Assembly (NCBI GenBank): GCA_964017235.1
Contig: OZ024938.1
Location: 9,105,454-9,169,453 of the forward strand
Direction: 5' to 3'
Source of the DNA: Sabellastarte sp. h YS-2021
Lineage: Eukaryota > Annelida > Polychaeta > Sabellida > Sabellidae
Length of the DNA stretch: 64,000 nucleotides
The notes below the pieces were generated by a model. It was not told the DNA's origin, searched no databases, and worked only from the letters and a program-made list of their open reading frames with translations. Numbering within the stretch: the first letter of the stretch is position 1; each line of letters opens with the position of its first letter. Made by a program: the position numbers and the translations under genes. Shown in pieces: positions 43,890-55,689 of this stretch.

Positions 43890-44261
43890 TGATTGACTAT
43901 AATATACTATATAGCTGTAATTGGTGTCTATTAATATCATTTTTTTCAGCAGAGTACCAATTTATTTTTAGTTTTTACATGTCACACAATAGTTAATGTA
44001 ATTGACCTGTCTGAAACTCATAATACCAGGTGGTCTGAAAGATTGTTCATATCATGTAATCAAGCATATCAAGTTAGTCTGTTTACTACTATATGTTAGA
44101 ATTATTAAAAGTGTAATTGATTTAATGCAGATTAAATTGCTATAGAAGATTTCATGTGATTATATGTAAGGTTACATCCTTGGCTTCTGTTCATCAACAC
44201 ATAATTTTGTGATTTTATCCCTTTTAGAATGCATTAGTTTTTGTTTGTTTGTCTTTTTGTT

Positions 44262-45292
44262 TTTCTTCTTTTTTTTGGAGGGGGGGGGGGGAGAGATTTG
44301 ATCAGGGCATTTTTCCTTGGGTCTGATTTGAATATAGTATTTTATCTTGGGGGCTGATTGCATGCGGGCCAGTTTAGTAAAGGACCGATTTGTCTATGAT
44401 TCTAAGATGGATAGCTTAACACACTTGCATCGATTCATAGACAATTCGGCCCTTTACCAATTCGGCCCCCGTCAAATCGGCCCCCAGAAAAAAGTATTCT
44501 GGTCAAATCAGCCCCCATGGAAATAACACCCTAGTCAAATCGGCCCCTGGAAATTTTGACCTGGTCAAATCGGCCCCTAGATGTTAAATGCATATAAATC
44601 TGAGTAAATATTCAGGAGTAACAACGTCATTCCTAAATTTCAGATAAAATATGAACATAAAGATTATTCAGCTCAGTCTAAAAACTTACACAAATCAAAC
44701 AAATTTATACAAATATTACACAAATATTAATGACTCAAAGCCAATTGCTCTCAAATGATCACAAGGGTAACAAAACAGTTTAATGTCTAAGTAGAGGGAT
44801 TATTACCACAGATACTAATCAGGCAGTGGCATACATTGAAAGCTAATTGCACAAAACATCACAGAAGTTAATATCCCCTCTGCCCCTATGCAGTAGCATA
44901 CATTAAAGGCTAATTGCTCTTAAAACATCACAGAAGTTAATATCCCCTCTGCAGAGGCTATGCACCTAATTACCTACCATAATTGCAATTTTAAGGATTT
45001 TGACATAAACAAGAATATAAAGGATATAGGTTAAAAGGGATTGATTACCACATCCAATTATCTTTGATGTGTGTTACTCACACCTAGTCAAATATCACTT
45101 AAGAAGTTTTAATAATGCTGAAAAATATCTTTAACAACTCAGTGGAATACTTTGTGCAGGTCTATAAATTCTATAAATAATTTGTACTTATAAAAGTTTT
45201 CAGCTGGGGGCCGATTTGCCGAGGGCCGACTTTTTTAGGGGGCCGATTTGCCGAGGGCCGATTTGGCAAAAGGCCGATTCGTCCAGCTCCCC
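44262..45292. mobile_element. MITE built from iterated 'CAAATCGGCCCC' units
   Basis: The element's own ends are at about 44440 ('gacaattcggccctttacc') and 45292 (inverted: 'ggacgaatcggccttttgcc'). Each end continues as repeats of 'caaatcggccccc' about 30-40 bases apart. A further inverted partial arm (44262-44400) lies just outside the left end, so 44262-44582 can fold as a long hairpin with a short spacer. Inside, 44825-44960 has a direct duplication of about 70 bases ('aaaacatcacagaagttaat'). A run of 11-12 G lies at 44280-44291. No transposase. Confidence 0.8.
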
Positions 45293-45299
45293 TTGCATC

Positions 45300-45980
45300 C
45301 CACCTATCTGGTCTGGAATCTATTGCTGGTCAGACTTGAATTAGGACTGTTGGCAATAGCTTGGTGGTTCCTTGTGGCTTTTACTTCAGAATCTTGAACA
45401 AAAGTGTGCACTGTTTCTGATTTTTCAATGTGATGTCATCTATACAGTGTTTTGAATCAACATTAAACCCATAACAATTAATCAAAATCCATTATATAGT
45501 AAATCCATAGTATGGCTCACCCACATATAAAATTCTAAAACATAGCCAACCAACATACTATAGTGAAAAATTCATCCGTACACTCATTCATGCACTTCAC
45601 CCAGAAATACTAAGCATAGTATCCCAAAGATTAAGCCTCTTTGTATCCTCTCTTGAGACTATAATGTTTACATTTTTTCCAATTTCTGTTACTCTCTTCC
45701 TTTACATATGAAACAGCCCCTCAGTAACATCCTTTAGGAAACATCTCAAGATTTATCACACAAAATTCAAATTTCTGGGGAAGATAAAGCAATAGATTAG
45801 ATCTTTAAGTCTTTAAATAGTATATAATTACCTCATGTCCATTTTACCTCCTCCTATTCGGGGAGAATCTTGAATATAGTATTTAGAACCTTCCTCCACC
45901 TCTTTAACTATCTGTTGTGATTTGACCAAGACAATGTTTCTCCTCATCTGAGTCTTGCAACATGGTACATCCCCCCTTTG
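45300..45980. other. Mostly unassigned; possible LINE C-terminus near 45.7 kb
   Basis: At about 45705-45785 the plus strand reads 'APSVTSFRKHLKIYHTKF', resembling the end of CR1-like ORF2. No 3' tail follows. The rest shows nothing recognisable. Confidence 0.35.
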
Positions 45981-45984
45981 ACCC

Positions 45985-47745
45985 TCCTACATTAACAGTC
46001 TTTACTCAAGTCACTCAACATGACATTGGTAGAATAATCAGTAAATCACCCACCAAATTATGCCTGTTGGACCCATTGCCCACATTCTTAATCAAGTGAA
46101 TGTATTGACATCCTTCTGCCATCCATAACCAAATTGGTTAATTGTTCACTCCGGGAGGGACTGGTTCCAGATGGGTTCAAAAAAGCTGTAGTCACTCCAC
46201 TTATAAAAAAGGCCTCGCTTCCTGTTGATGATTTGAAAAACTACCGCCCAGTATCAGGACTTAGCTTAATTTCCAAACTGGTGGAACGTGTAGTTGCTAA
46301 ACAGCTGGTTGACCATATTCATCGACATGGCTTGGATAACCCATACCAGTCTGCATATAAGTCAGGTCACTCAACGGAAACGGCTCTACATCCATCAAAA
46401 ATGATATTCATTTGTCACTATCCTGGGGTGAAGCTACTGCCTTAGTACTTCTCGATCTCTCGGCTGCTTTGACACTATTGATCATACCACTCTCCTCAGC
46501 TGCCTTCTGGATTGGTTTGGTGTTGGTGGTTCTGCTCTCAAATGGTTCTCTTCCTATTTGACGGAACATTTTCAATCTGTTAAAATTGGTTCTACCTTGT
46601 CTGACCTACAAAAATTGCTATTTGGCGTTCCTCAAGGTTCTGTTCTGGGTCCTCTGCTATTCTCTCTTTACACATCTCCCCTTAGTACTCTGATTGGTAA
46701 ACACAAAGATGTAAAATTTCATTTCTACGCCGACGATTCACAACTTTATGTCCATCTGTCGCACATGAATGTCTCAGCTGCTTTTGATAAGTTGAACAGA
46801 TGCCTTCAAGATGTTAAGGAATGGATGTCGGCTAGTAAACTTAAAGTTAATCCAGATAAAACTGAGTTCATACTTTTTGGCTCCAAGAAACAGAGAGAAA
46901 GGTTAAGTGCATATTTCCCAATTGACATCTTGGGTAACCCCCTTCACGCCGCCAAGTCAGTCAGGAACCTGGGTGTGTGGTTTGACTCTGATTTTTCTTT
47001 CTCTAAACATGTCCAGAATGTTTGTAAAAGTTGCTTTGTTCAACTGAGGGATTTTAGAAATATTAGGCAGTTCTTGACTCATGATGCAGCTGTGTCGGTT
47101 GCCAATGCTTTTGTTAGTAGTCGGTTGGACTACTGTAACTCACTTTTCAGGAGTCTCTCTAAATTCAATCTTCACAGATTACAGTCTATCTAGAATAGTG
47201 CAGCTAGAATTGTTACAAATTCGAGTCAGTTTACTAGGATAACTCCTGTCCCTAGGAAACTGCATTGGCTCCCTGTTGAGTTTTGTTCAGAGTTCAAACT
47301 GGCTACCCTGGTGTACAAGTTTATTCACACTGGCTTCCCTAAATACTTTGCTCCATATCTTTCCACATACCACAATACTTACAATACTAGACGCAGTCAG
47401 AGTGTTGCATATTTCCTTAATGTTCCAAAGCTTCAACCTAAAATTCACAAGTCCACTAAACAGTTTGGTTTCAGTTTTGCTTTTGATGCTCCCACTGTTT
47501 GGAATTCACTCCCTGAAGACATTCGTGCAGCACCCACTATTGCCTCTTTTAGAAAGAAACTCAAAACCTATCTCTACGCAAAGGCTTATCCTCCTTAGCT
47601 CATTTTCTCTTATGGCTTCTCTGTGGTGCCGATCTATTTCTGTCCCTGGATTTTGAATTTTGCATATTGCTATTGTCTTGTTGTTCCTTAGAGTCCACAT
47701 CTCAGTGGAGATTAAGCGCTATAAAAGTCAAATTAGAATTAGAAT
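45985..47745 (+). mobile_element. CR1/L2-like LINE with nearly intact RT, 5'-truncated
   Basis: ORF2 is recognisable from about 45985 ('KSPTKLCLLDPLPTFLI') to its stop at about 47596. RT blocks: 'VTPLIKKASLPVDDLKNYRP', 'YQSAYKSGHSTETAL', 'LLDLSAAFDTIDH' (split by a one-base loss near 46471), 'GVPQGSVLGPLLFSLY', 'FHFYADDSQLYVHLS' (intact catalytic YADD), 'LKVNPDKTEFILFG', 'SRLDYCNSL'. The C-terminal part (47276-47596) includes 'PRKLHWLPVEF' and ends 'SFRKKLKTYLYAKAYPP'. Defects are two frameshifts (about 46390-46470) and a TAG at 47191-47193 where Gln is expected. The 3' UTR ends 'gagattaagcgctataaaag' with an (AATTAG)n-type tail. The endonuclease is absent. It is the youngest-looking member of its family here. 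Confidence 0.92.
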
Positions 47746-47759
47746 ATCAAATCTAAGTC

Positions 47760-48530
47760 CCAGTACCTTTTTCATGGTTGGTGTAATTTGGCATATTTCA
47801 AAACTATTATGTAATTGTTTCACGTAATGTAAATAATCATTAATGTGAAGCAAAACTTGATTTTTCAAACCAAAAGGCTTTCACACAACCTTCATCACAA
47901 ATTCTGTAGGCCAACAGGGCTATACAGTAATGTAAATACAATTCTGATCGGCTGAAAAGTCAAGCTGTAAATGCATCTGTGTTACTATTGATTCTGCCAA
48001 GTAGCCTATGTTATCATTGGATTCTGTTCGTTGGCAGGTTACCAAAATATTGCACCGATTTTCAATAAATTTATGCAGCCCCCTGGTGGACGACTATGCT
48101 CATATTTTTTTCCCAAAGTTAAGATGGCAGTGTAACAATTTTTGGCATGAGCTGCGTAACCCATATTAGGCCAGGTCTAGAAACTGTTATTGTTGTACAT
48201 TAAATTTTGTGAGCGATAATAAAGAAGCACTTGAAACTGATGCATATTTTTTATTTAAGACAAATTCACGAAAATTATCATTCTATTAAAGTTGGGGCAG
48301 TGGAGAATCAGATTTGGGGCAGTGAAACTGTGGTATAAGTAAAACACTAGATTTTTTAGTTACATTTCAATATTCAGAGTCAGTCTGATTTTTTATCAAA
48401 GCCACACTTGTTCAGCATTCCCAGTACTTCTCCTGCTGAAGGTCTGGCTGTGGGGTTTTCACGAGTACATTGTGACACAAGATTCTTTAACTGAAAATAA
48501 TTTACAATTCCACTCATTTATTGAAATCAT
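47760..48530. other. Non-coding stretch, nothing recognised
   Basis: AT-rich, no supported gene or repeat end. Confidence 0.4.
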
Positions 48531-48542
48531 TGATAGATTCAG

Positions 48543-48688
48543 ATTCATTTGTTGTTTTACGTCACGTTCAACAGCCAGGGTCATATTGCAACGGGTAGTT
48601 TACAGGTGGAGGAAACCAGTGCATACTGCACTGTAAACCACAGGGCATCGGCAAGTAACTGCCAACTTTCCAACATGAAGCGCCCGGC
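48543..48688 (-). mobile_element. SINE family 2, 5'-truncated
   Basis: The tail '(gattca)n' at left is followed by the family core ('cagccagggtcatattgcaa', 'gaggaaaccagtgcatactg', 'gcatcggcaagtaactgcca') and ends within 'gcgcccggc' before the head. Duplications 'GAAATCATTG' lie at 48533-48542 and 48689-48698. Confidence 0.9.
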
Positions 48689-48868
48689 GAAATCATTGGT
48701 AGAAACTTAGCATTCAAACTGCTTCCGAAAATCAAAACTGATTTCTGGGGTTTAATCTAATCGAAATCAAGAATTTTGTAGGCTAGTCACTGACACAGTA
48801 AAACTAACTGGGCCCGTACATGAGCAATAATTTAAAAATTAGTTGTACTCATAAGATATTTTCGAGTT

Positions 48869-48951
48869 GACAAGCTTGATTTATAATGAATAACAAAGTA
48901 TTTATTAATAAACTTGACGTATAATAAATAACAAAGTATTAATTAATAAAT
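48869..48951. repeat. Tandem duplication, two ~43-bp units
   Basis: 'acttga..tataat.aataacaa' followed by 'agtattaattaataaa'-type sequence occurs twice in a row with few differences. Confidence 0.75.
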
Positions 48952-48959
48952 TTTATCTA

Positions 48960-50480
48960 CCAACTAAAAATGTGATATATTTCCTGAAGTTTCTAAGTTT
49001 TTATTGCTTTGATGAAGTCTAAGCCAGTATACAGCCTAAACGAATGATGTTTTGTACAACCAATTCTGAAATATTATTTGTGGATTTTGTCACTTCTACC
49101 TAAACAAAACACAATGCGCTATACTGGTTTACCATTCAAACCTAGCTGGTGATGTTTTAATTTTTTTTTTCAGGAAAGAAAAAAAATAATGCAATCTATG
49201 TTGGAAGTGACAGTGACTGATATAGAAATAAACTACCTATGTACCGACGTTATCAACGATTCCATCGCCAAAATAGGTTCAAATGAAGGACACATTCTGT
49301 GATTGAATCACCGATAAAGTTTAAGCCAAAACAGTTTCTTTCTATTACCATAGAACCAGTTCAAATTTGAACTTTGGAGAGATTTTAGAAAATGGTGTAT
49401 TCTACAGGAACTTTCTCAACAAATATTTATTGGATTTCACAGATGATCAAAATTACAATATTGAACTTGTTACTATGTCAACAAAAGAGGATCCAGGCGG
49501 ATGCATGAATCCTACCTCAGAAGAGTGAAAGTAGCTTTATGCTAGCCTCTGATGAAATGATGATACATTTATCTAATCGAAATATAGGCATTCAATAAAT
49601 GTATATATAAGGCAGTTTAGACAATGGTGTGGTTTATATTGTCTGGTTCGATTGCAATATGATTCTGTTTACATTACAGGCATCACCCTAGACTAGACAA
49701 TTATCTCCTTACACTGCCAAGTTACAGCTAGTACATAACTGGATTAGTTCCAAACCTCTGCACTATGGGGGACACAATCCCTTATTAATTAAAAGCCAAT
49801 TGAATGATAATGTTCATTATTTGAGTTGTCGAGTGAGTTAACTACACACGGGTTAACTTTAAATATTCCAACAGTATTACTGTTTCATGAACTCACAGGT
49901 AAATCATCAGCCATCAGATAATAAAAGTAACAAGTCCCAAAAATAATGAAAATCAACAGAATTTTTATAAAAGCGAAAAGTTTACTTGTTTATTGGTACT
50001 ACTTAATTATTATTCAAATGTAATGATATGAGTGTAGAACTGCATTTTTACAGTGTGTTAGATAGGGAGTTTTTCTTATAAACATGTACATGTTTTTATA
50101 TATATTCTAGATTTCCCAACACAACAGTTAGACAGTTAACAATACGTGTGATAGATAGTGCTCTTGTATTGCACTTTTGATGGCTGTAGTATTTTTCTTT
50201 TGTACTACAAAATGTTGATTAATGTTTTGATTAACGTTTTTTTTTCGCAAAGTGTTCTGTTTTATTGGTTGCGTTTTAACCTATTTAAAATTTATTTTCA
50301 AGATTATATCCCATAACCACCTTTGTAAACTGTAACAGCGGACATTAGTTACTCTATTAAGAACTTCCAAGAAATGCGCAGACACACATATTCATCGGCT
50401 GCAGAGATCTCCATTTTATCATACTTGTTAGCGTAGAATCTTAACTGACAGCATTCCTCGATCTCTTCAACTAGCCATCA
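48960..50480. other. Non-coding stretch, nothing recognised
   Basis: No gene, RNA or transposon end could be supported. Confidence 0.4.
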
Positions 50481-50492
50481 TCATATAATTTA

Positions 50493-50720
50493 TAGAGTAA
50501 GATATCTAAAATTCGCCAGGAATCTAAAATTCGCCACCTCTAAAACCTCAGTTAATTTTATGAAGAAAATGATGTTTTGTCTTAAAATTGGTATTTTTCA
50601 GTTCAAGAAGCCTTAATTTACTATACATTCAACAAAGCTCACCTCAATTTATTTATTTTATTAGTATTTCAACATGTGGCGAATTTCAGATAAATGGCGA
50701 ATTTTAGATTTCTTACTCTA
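50493..50720. mobile_element. Short MITE with ~45-bp inverted repeats and TA target
   Basis: Left end 'TAGAGTAAGATATCTAAAAT'; right end (inverted) 'TAGAGTAAGAAATCTAAAAT'. The arms continue with 'tcgcca' and a second 'atct.aaattcgccac'. Flanking TA at 50491-50492 and 50721-50722 suggests Tc1/mariner-type integration. The 228-base element has a GC-poor loop and no coding capacity. 'AATTCGCCA' occurs twice in each arm. Confidence 0.9.
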
Positions 50721-50724
50721 TAGT

Positions 50725-51410
50725 GTATTAAAAGCATTGTCAACCCCAAATCCATCTGTCAGTCAATCAATGTGTGCAATTGTATTTGGATGGTTTATTA
50801 TCTCTGCCAGGATATATTACTTTCATGACTGTTTATTGGCAGGATTACGCAGATGCTACTGGTTAGGTTTATTTATTACTTCAAAATCTTTCGATTTCGA
50901 AGTATGTTGGTCAGTCAGTTTGTATGTTTGTTTGTATGTTTGTTAGCATGTTCTAGGCCACAATTGTGAAGGTAGGTTTCTCATTTTTCCCCTATAATAT
51001 TGTCAGGTGTCAGAATAGAGAAGGAACGAATTTCGACAAATTCGGTAGCATTTTGGCATAGCTATGGCCATTTTAGCTACTCTGAGTAAATGACTTATAA
51101 CTCTGAAACTATTGCATTTAGAGTGTTTCTGTTAAATATGTTGTTCGGGTACTTTATCTTTAGTAATAAGATGGTGCATAGTTTGAAGCTCTGTTGCATT
51201 AGCTAAGCGAGTAATAGCTACTTCCTGATTTGTAGCACAATTTAAAAATGAGAATGTGTCCAATTTCTTTAAAAGTATCACACATACTGACTTTCTTTGA
51301 ATACATAACTTACTATGTTGGGGTAAGTTATGACATAATGAAGTTGCAGACCTGTAGCTCATTTCATAGCTGAGCAAAGGCTACTTTCAGGATGTCACTG
51401 TTGAGTAAAT
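50725..51410. other. Non-coding stretch, nothing classified
   Basis: A 'tgtatgtttg' direct repeat lies at about 50920-50946. No other structure is recognised. Confidence 0.35.
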
Positions 51411-51414
51411 CATT

Positions 51415-51541
51415 TTTTTATTTATTTGGGTGTTTTTCGCACGATGGGTAGTTGAAAGGGCAGAGGAAACCAGTACATACAGTTCGTCAGGGTTCTGTAC
51501 TGTAAACTGCCGACCAACGGCAAGCAACTACCAGCTTTCCC
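51415..51541 (-). mobile_element. SINE family 1, 5'-truncated
   Basis: (AAAT)n tail at left, then 'cgcacgatgggtagttg', 'gaaaccagtacatacagttc', 'ctgtaaactgccgaccaac', stopping at 'cagctttccca' before the tRNA-like head. Confidence 0.85.
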
Positions 51542-51544
51542 AGC

Positions 51545-52170
51545 TACTGGTTAGGTATTTGTGGAAAAAAGTCAGAAGATGGGTCTTGGTCCTATTTAGG
51601 TCTATGAAACTATGAGAATGATCAAAGATTTGGATTTTCCAGTTGACTTGTTATTATGTGTCTTGGTGGAGGTCTGCTCTCTTTGAGTGTTCTTTTGTTT
51701 ATTAATAATATTTTGAGTACAATTACCTGTGTTAACCTTGTAGGTTAAAGGAATAGAAACTAGAAAAACACCCAAGAGACCGTCTATCCTCCTCCAAGGC
51801 CAAATATCTGCAGTATGGCTTATCAGTACAATGATAAAAATACCTAAACATTCATCAGTTTCTCTTGCCATTGCTGACACTTCCTGGAAACTTCATTAAA
51901 ATATATCGACAATGTTTTAAGTTATTTTCCACATGCACAAATGCCACCAATTACATATACCTTCTTGTCAGCGGTTAACAATTCAAAAAAGATTAACAAA
52001 CCACGTTATTTATTTTTTTCGTCAGTCTTCAAGGCAAAACTGTCCTCAAAAAGGATATTATAAAATGTTCTCAACACACAAATTAATGAGCTTTGAACAT
52101 GATTCTGGTATTGTTCTTCAGACAATAAGTATTTAATTACAAGAGTGTGCCCAGTGTCGACATCAAAAAC
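51545..52170. other. Non-coding stretch, nothing recognised
   Basis: No supported feature. Confidence 0.35.
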
Positions 52171-52188
52171 ATGTGTATAAAGTTTTGT

Positions 52189-52427
52189 ATTTATTTATTT
52201 ATTTGGGGTTTTACGTCGCTTTCAGCACTGTACAGGTCATAACATGATGGGTAGTTTGGAAGGGTAGAGGAAACCAGTACATACAGTTGGTCAAGGTTCT
52301 GTACTGTAAACTGCCGACCAATGGCAAGCAACTACCAGCTTTCCCACTTGAGGTAGAGCCGTGAACGAAACCCCGGCCTCAGAGGTGGGAGGCGAGAGTG
52401 TTACCACTCTGCCACTGTGGCCCCCTC
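52189..52427 (-). mobile_element. SINE family 1, full length with perfect TSD
   Basis: The best-preserved long copy: (AAAT)n tail, the complete core, and a tRNA-like head with A box and B-box-like 'ggtttcgttc'. Perfect 13-base duplications 'TATAAAGTTTTGT' lie at 52176-52188 and 52428-52440, which points to recent insertion. Confidence 0.97.
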
Positions 52428-52683
52428 TATAAAGTTTTGTTTAAAAAATAATTCTTTAATGTCATGTTTAATATGTCAACAAGAAATATATAATACTGCC
52501 AGCCTGTGAATGTTGCATAATGAATTGGTTGCCATAATACAAAGTCACAATTGGTGTTATACATCCCTTTCAAAATGCAGGATCTTGTTGGCACAGGCCC
52601 TTAGCTTTATCACTTGTGTGAGTTAAGCCCTGGGTACCACTAGTTCATTACATCAGATTGTATGAAAGAGTTCACTATATTTA

Positions 52684-52885
52684 GTTAGGTTAGGTTTTAA
52701 CATCTCTTTCAACACTCTATAGGTCATAGCACAATGGGTAGTTATATAGGCAGAGGAATCCAGTATATACAGTTGGTCAAGATGCTGTACTGTAAACTGC
52801 CGACATTCAGTAAGCAACTACCAACTTTCCCACTTAGGGTCCGGGGTTTGAACCTCAGACCTCAGAATCGGGAGGCAATTGAACT
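52684..52885 (-). mobile_element. SINE family 1, old copy
   Basis: The core is recognisable but diverged ('caacactctataggtcata', 'gtagttatataggcagagga', 'ctgtactgtaaactgccgac', 'gggtttgaacctcagacctc'). The head end is partly lost near 52880. Confidence 0.8.
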
Positions 52886-53065
52886 GTGTAAAGCATTTTA
52901 AAGTTGACGTAATGAAAATGAAAGAATATTTTGGATGTCTTGAGTATTTAAAGAAATGCGTTGATTCCATTCATTTGCTGTAACCAAAAAGACATAGTAA
53001 GTTATAATTACTTGTCAAGTGTTCAACCAATGGCGAGTTTCACGAACTTAACTTTAGCAGAAAAT

Positions 53066-53300
53066 AAGGGGCCATTGTGGTGCAGTGGTAACACACTCAT
53101 CTTCCCACCTCTGAGATCAGAGTTCCAAACCTGGCCTGTCCTCAAGTGGGAAAGCTGGTAGTTGCTTGCTGTTCGTCATCAGTTTACAGTACATAACCTT
53201 AACCAACTGTATGTATTGATTTCCTCTGGCTTTCCAACTACGCATCAAAACATAACTGATAAAGTACTTGGTGTGACGTCAAACACTAAATAAGTAAATG
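53066..53300 (+). mobile_element. SINE family 1, plus-strand copy
   Basis: The head 'ggggccattgtggtgcagtg' with 'gttccaaacc' in the B-box position leads into 'gtgggaaagctggtagttgc', 'accttaaccaactgtatgta', and a 3' end 'gtgacgtcaaac.ctaaataa'. It is moderately diverged from the consensus of the other copies. Confidence 0.88.
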
Positions 53301-53309
53301 TAACATAAA

Positions 53310-54015
53310 TTTACACAGATTGTAGACAGAATGTCTTCTTTGATAGTTCATGCACGTAGACTGGCATAAATAAAACACAATTTTTTGCAAAGAAAATGCA
53401 TATTACTTGTTTGGTTTGCTTGTTGGTAAGCAAGTTTACAGCAAAAACTCAAAAACTACTGCACAGATCGCATCAGAGCTGTTAAAAGAAAGAACTGATT
53501 CAAATTTGGGCATGATCGGTTAAATATCCTTGATTGTGGAGCATTTTTTTTTTAAATTTTACATTACCATAGAAATCAATGCAATGATTTATTTAATGCT
53601 GTGTGCAAAATTTTGAAAAGTTTGCACTCGTCTCTCCCCTCCGAGTGCTCTTGTTTGCACTTTGTATGGTGTTGGTCAGAGTGGATTTTTTGGGCATAAA
53701 AACATTGACACATACCTCAACTTGGCAAGGCACAGAATATAAAATATTGATCAATATTTAGTTATCAGCCACACTCACACATTTCTGGTGGTGTATCATA
53801 CCATCTAAGGTAAGAACATGGCGTCTGATGTGACAATTTACTTTTATTGCTTTCGGGAATTGCTATTTGCAAGTTTTGTGCAAAGTTTGAGCTTTATTTT
53901 CAAGTAACAATTATGTTATCGCCCAATAAAAAGTATGGTTACTGGTTAACTCATTTAGTTTTCTGTGATTAAATTTATTTATTATTATTATTATTATGTA
54001 TTTATTTACATTTTA
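53310..54015. other. Non-coding stretch, nothing classified
   Basis: A (TTA)n microsatellite lies at about 53970-53998. No gene is visible. Confidence 0.4.
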
Positions 54016-54024
54016 AAGTGAAAG

Positions 54025-54150
54025 CTGGAGTTTTACCTCTCGTTCAACAGCCAGGGTCAAATTGGGAAAGGTCCTCAGCATTGCTAATTGTGGGAGTCAA
54101 AATCAGATTAGATCCCAAACTTGCTAACCACTAGGCCACTGAGGGCCTTA
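54025..54150 (-). mobile_element. SINE family 2, short copy
   Basis: 'ttcaacagccagggtcaaat' at the left and 'cttgctaaccactaggccac' at the right match the copy at 26710-26852, including the A-box region. It abuts a family 1 SINE. Confidence 0.8.
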
Positions 54151-54154
54151 TTTG

Positions 54155-54355
54155 GATTTTCACATCACTTTCAACACTGTATAGGTCATATCGCGATAGG
54201 AAGTTTTATGGGCACAGGAAACCCGTACAAACATTTTGTTAAAGTTCTATACTATTAACTGCTGACCATCTGTAAGCAACTACAAACTTTCCCACATGGA
54301 GTCCGGGGTTTTGACCGCAGACCTCAGAGGTGAGTGTGTTGCCACTGTGGCCCCC
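54155..54355 (-). mobile_element. SINE family 1, old copy
   Basis: 'ttttcacatcactttcaaca' through 'gtataggtcatatcgcgata', 'gtaagcaactacaaactttc' and 'gacctcagaggtgag' to 'gtggccccct'. It is diverged and lies directly next to the family 2 copy. Confidence 0.82.
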
Positions 54356-54544
54356 TCCTGTGGTTAATGTGTATTTAAAGCCTTTTACTTGTGTCAATGC
54401 AGAATTCATTCAAAATCAATTAGCACAAATATCGCTTTGGTGGTGCTAAGTTATGACTTAAAGCGGTACTGAAACAAGGATAAATTGAATATATACCATA
54501 CACATAAAAGTGCATAGTAATTAACCTGTGAGAGTGTTTTTAAA

Positions 54545-54770
54545 CTCTGAAGTCATCAAAACTTACGTATTTGCAAAAGCTCATCTGCCATAGCCTCCCC
54601 TGTCCCCCCTGTGCCTTCTTAAAGTGACCTGGCTATGTCATTGGATTAGCGTTAATTTCTTCGGTTTATGTTCAGTTGCGCCTTGGAGTCAATTGATGTA
54701 AATTGATGGAGATTAAGCACTATAAAAGTCCACATTAGGTTAGATTAGATTGATTTGGTCTCTTCAGCAT
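54545..54770 (+). mobile_element. CR1/L2-like LINE, 3' end copy
   Basis: Remains of the ORF2 end ('LTYLQKLI' / 'KTYVFAKAHLP' reading), then 'gcgccttggagtc', 'gagattaagcactataaaag', and a '(ttaggttagattagatt)' tail. Same family as 45985-47745. Confidence 0.82.
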
Positions 54771-55299
54771 ATATTTATTGACAATAAGTTTACCAGATTC
54801 AGGATTTCTTGCTCCTTTTCAGTAAAACTTGGAGGCTCCTGTGACGTCACGTCCAGGGTATCTATAGAGTCAGCTGACCCACTTTGAGACTCTGACTTAA
54901 TGCATATATCCTGGCTCACGCTGGCATCAAATGGTCTGACCTTTTAAATATATAACAGTGTTATAATTAGAAATGTGGTTAAAACCAACCAATATACCTC
55001 CGAGGAAAACTCTATCTGTACACCTGTACAATCTACTGCAGTTGTCCAAAATTTAAGTTTCTGCAAGTCCACAATCATTTTTCAATGATCTACGTCATAG
55101 TGAACCAGGTTTCAAACTATGTATGGGAACCATTTCCTCAGTTTTATTATCCATCATGAACTGTGTATAACCTACTTAGCAGAAAAGACAAGAGCAGGAT
55201 ATATATATGTCTTTCATATGTAGAAAAGCCCCCTAATCGTGAATAATTAATGTCAACAAGTACCTGTTTTTCAACAGTATCTAGAAAAGTATTTAGCCT

Positions 55300-55685
55300 A
55301 TAAATATGTACTATATATCATTAGAAAGGTCTTTTTACAGAGCTTCTGCAGGTTTTTGGTGCATAAATGTCCATGCAGGATTGACCGAGGAATCGTAAGT
55401 TAAACATTGAATTTTTATATTGACTTGTGCCCCTTTATATGTGACAGCCTTTTGCACATTCTGTCTTTGAATATGGATATATCTAGCTGCGCAAATCACA
55501 GAAAATGGTGGATAATTAAAGTAAAGCATCCTTCATTAGACATGTACAGTAAAAATATAAAAGATTACCAATATAATACTCGTACTATGCACAGGTATAA
55601 TACTGCCATTTCTATTCCTGATATATTTTTCTGCATATGTCATTTTGGGAGTTTTCCTATTATGTCTCCCCCGAAGCATCGCTAA
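55300..55685. repeat. Dispersed repeat, copy 3 (unclassified)
   Basis: Colinear with 8030-8420 over its whole length, same strand. Both copies begin near 'tttttacag.gct.ctgc' and end after 'gttttcctattat.tctcc'. No TIR or coding capacity was seen. Confidence 0.7.
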
Positions 55686-55689
55686 GATT

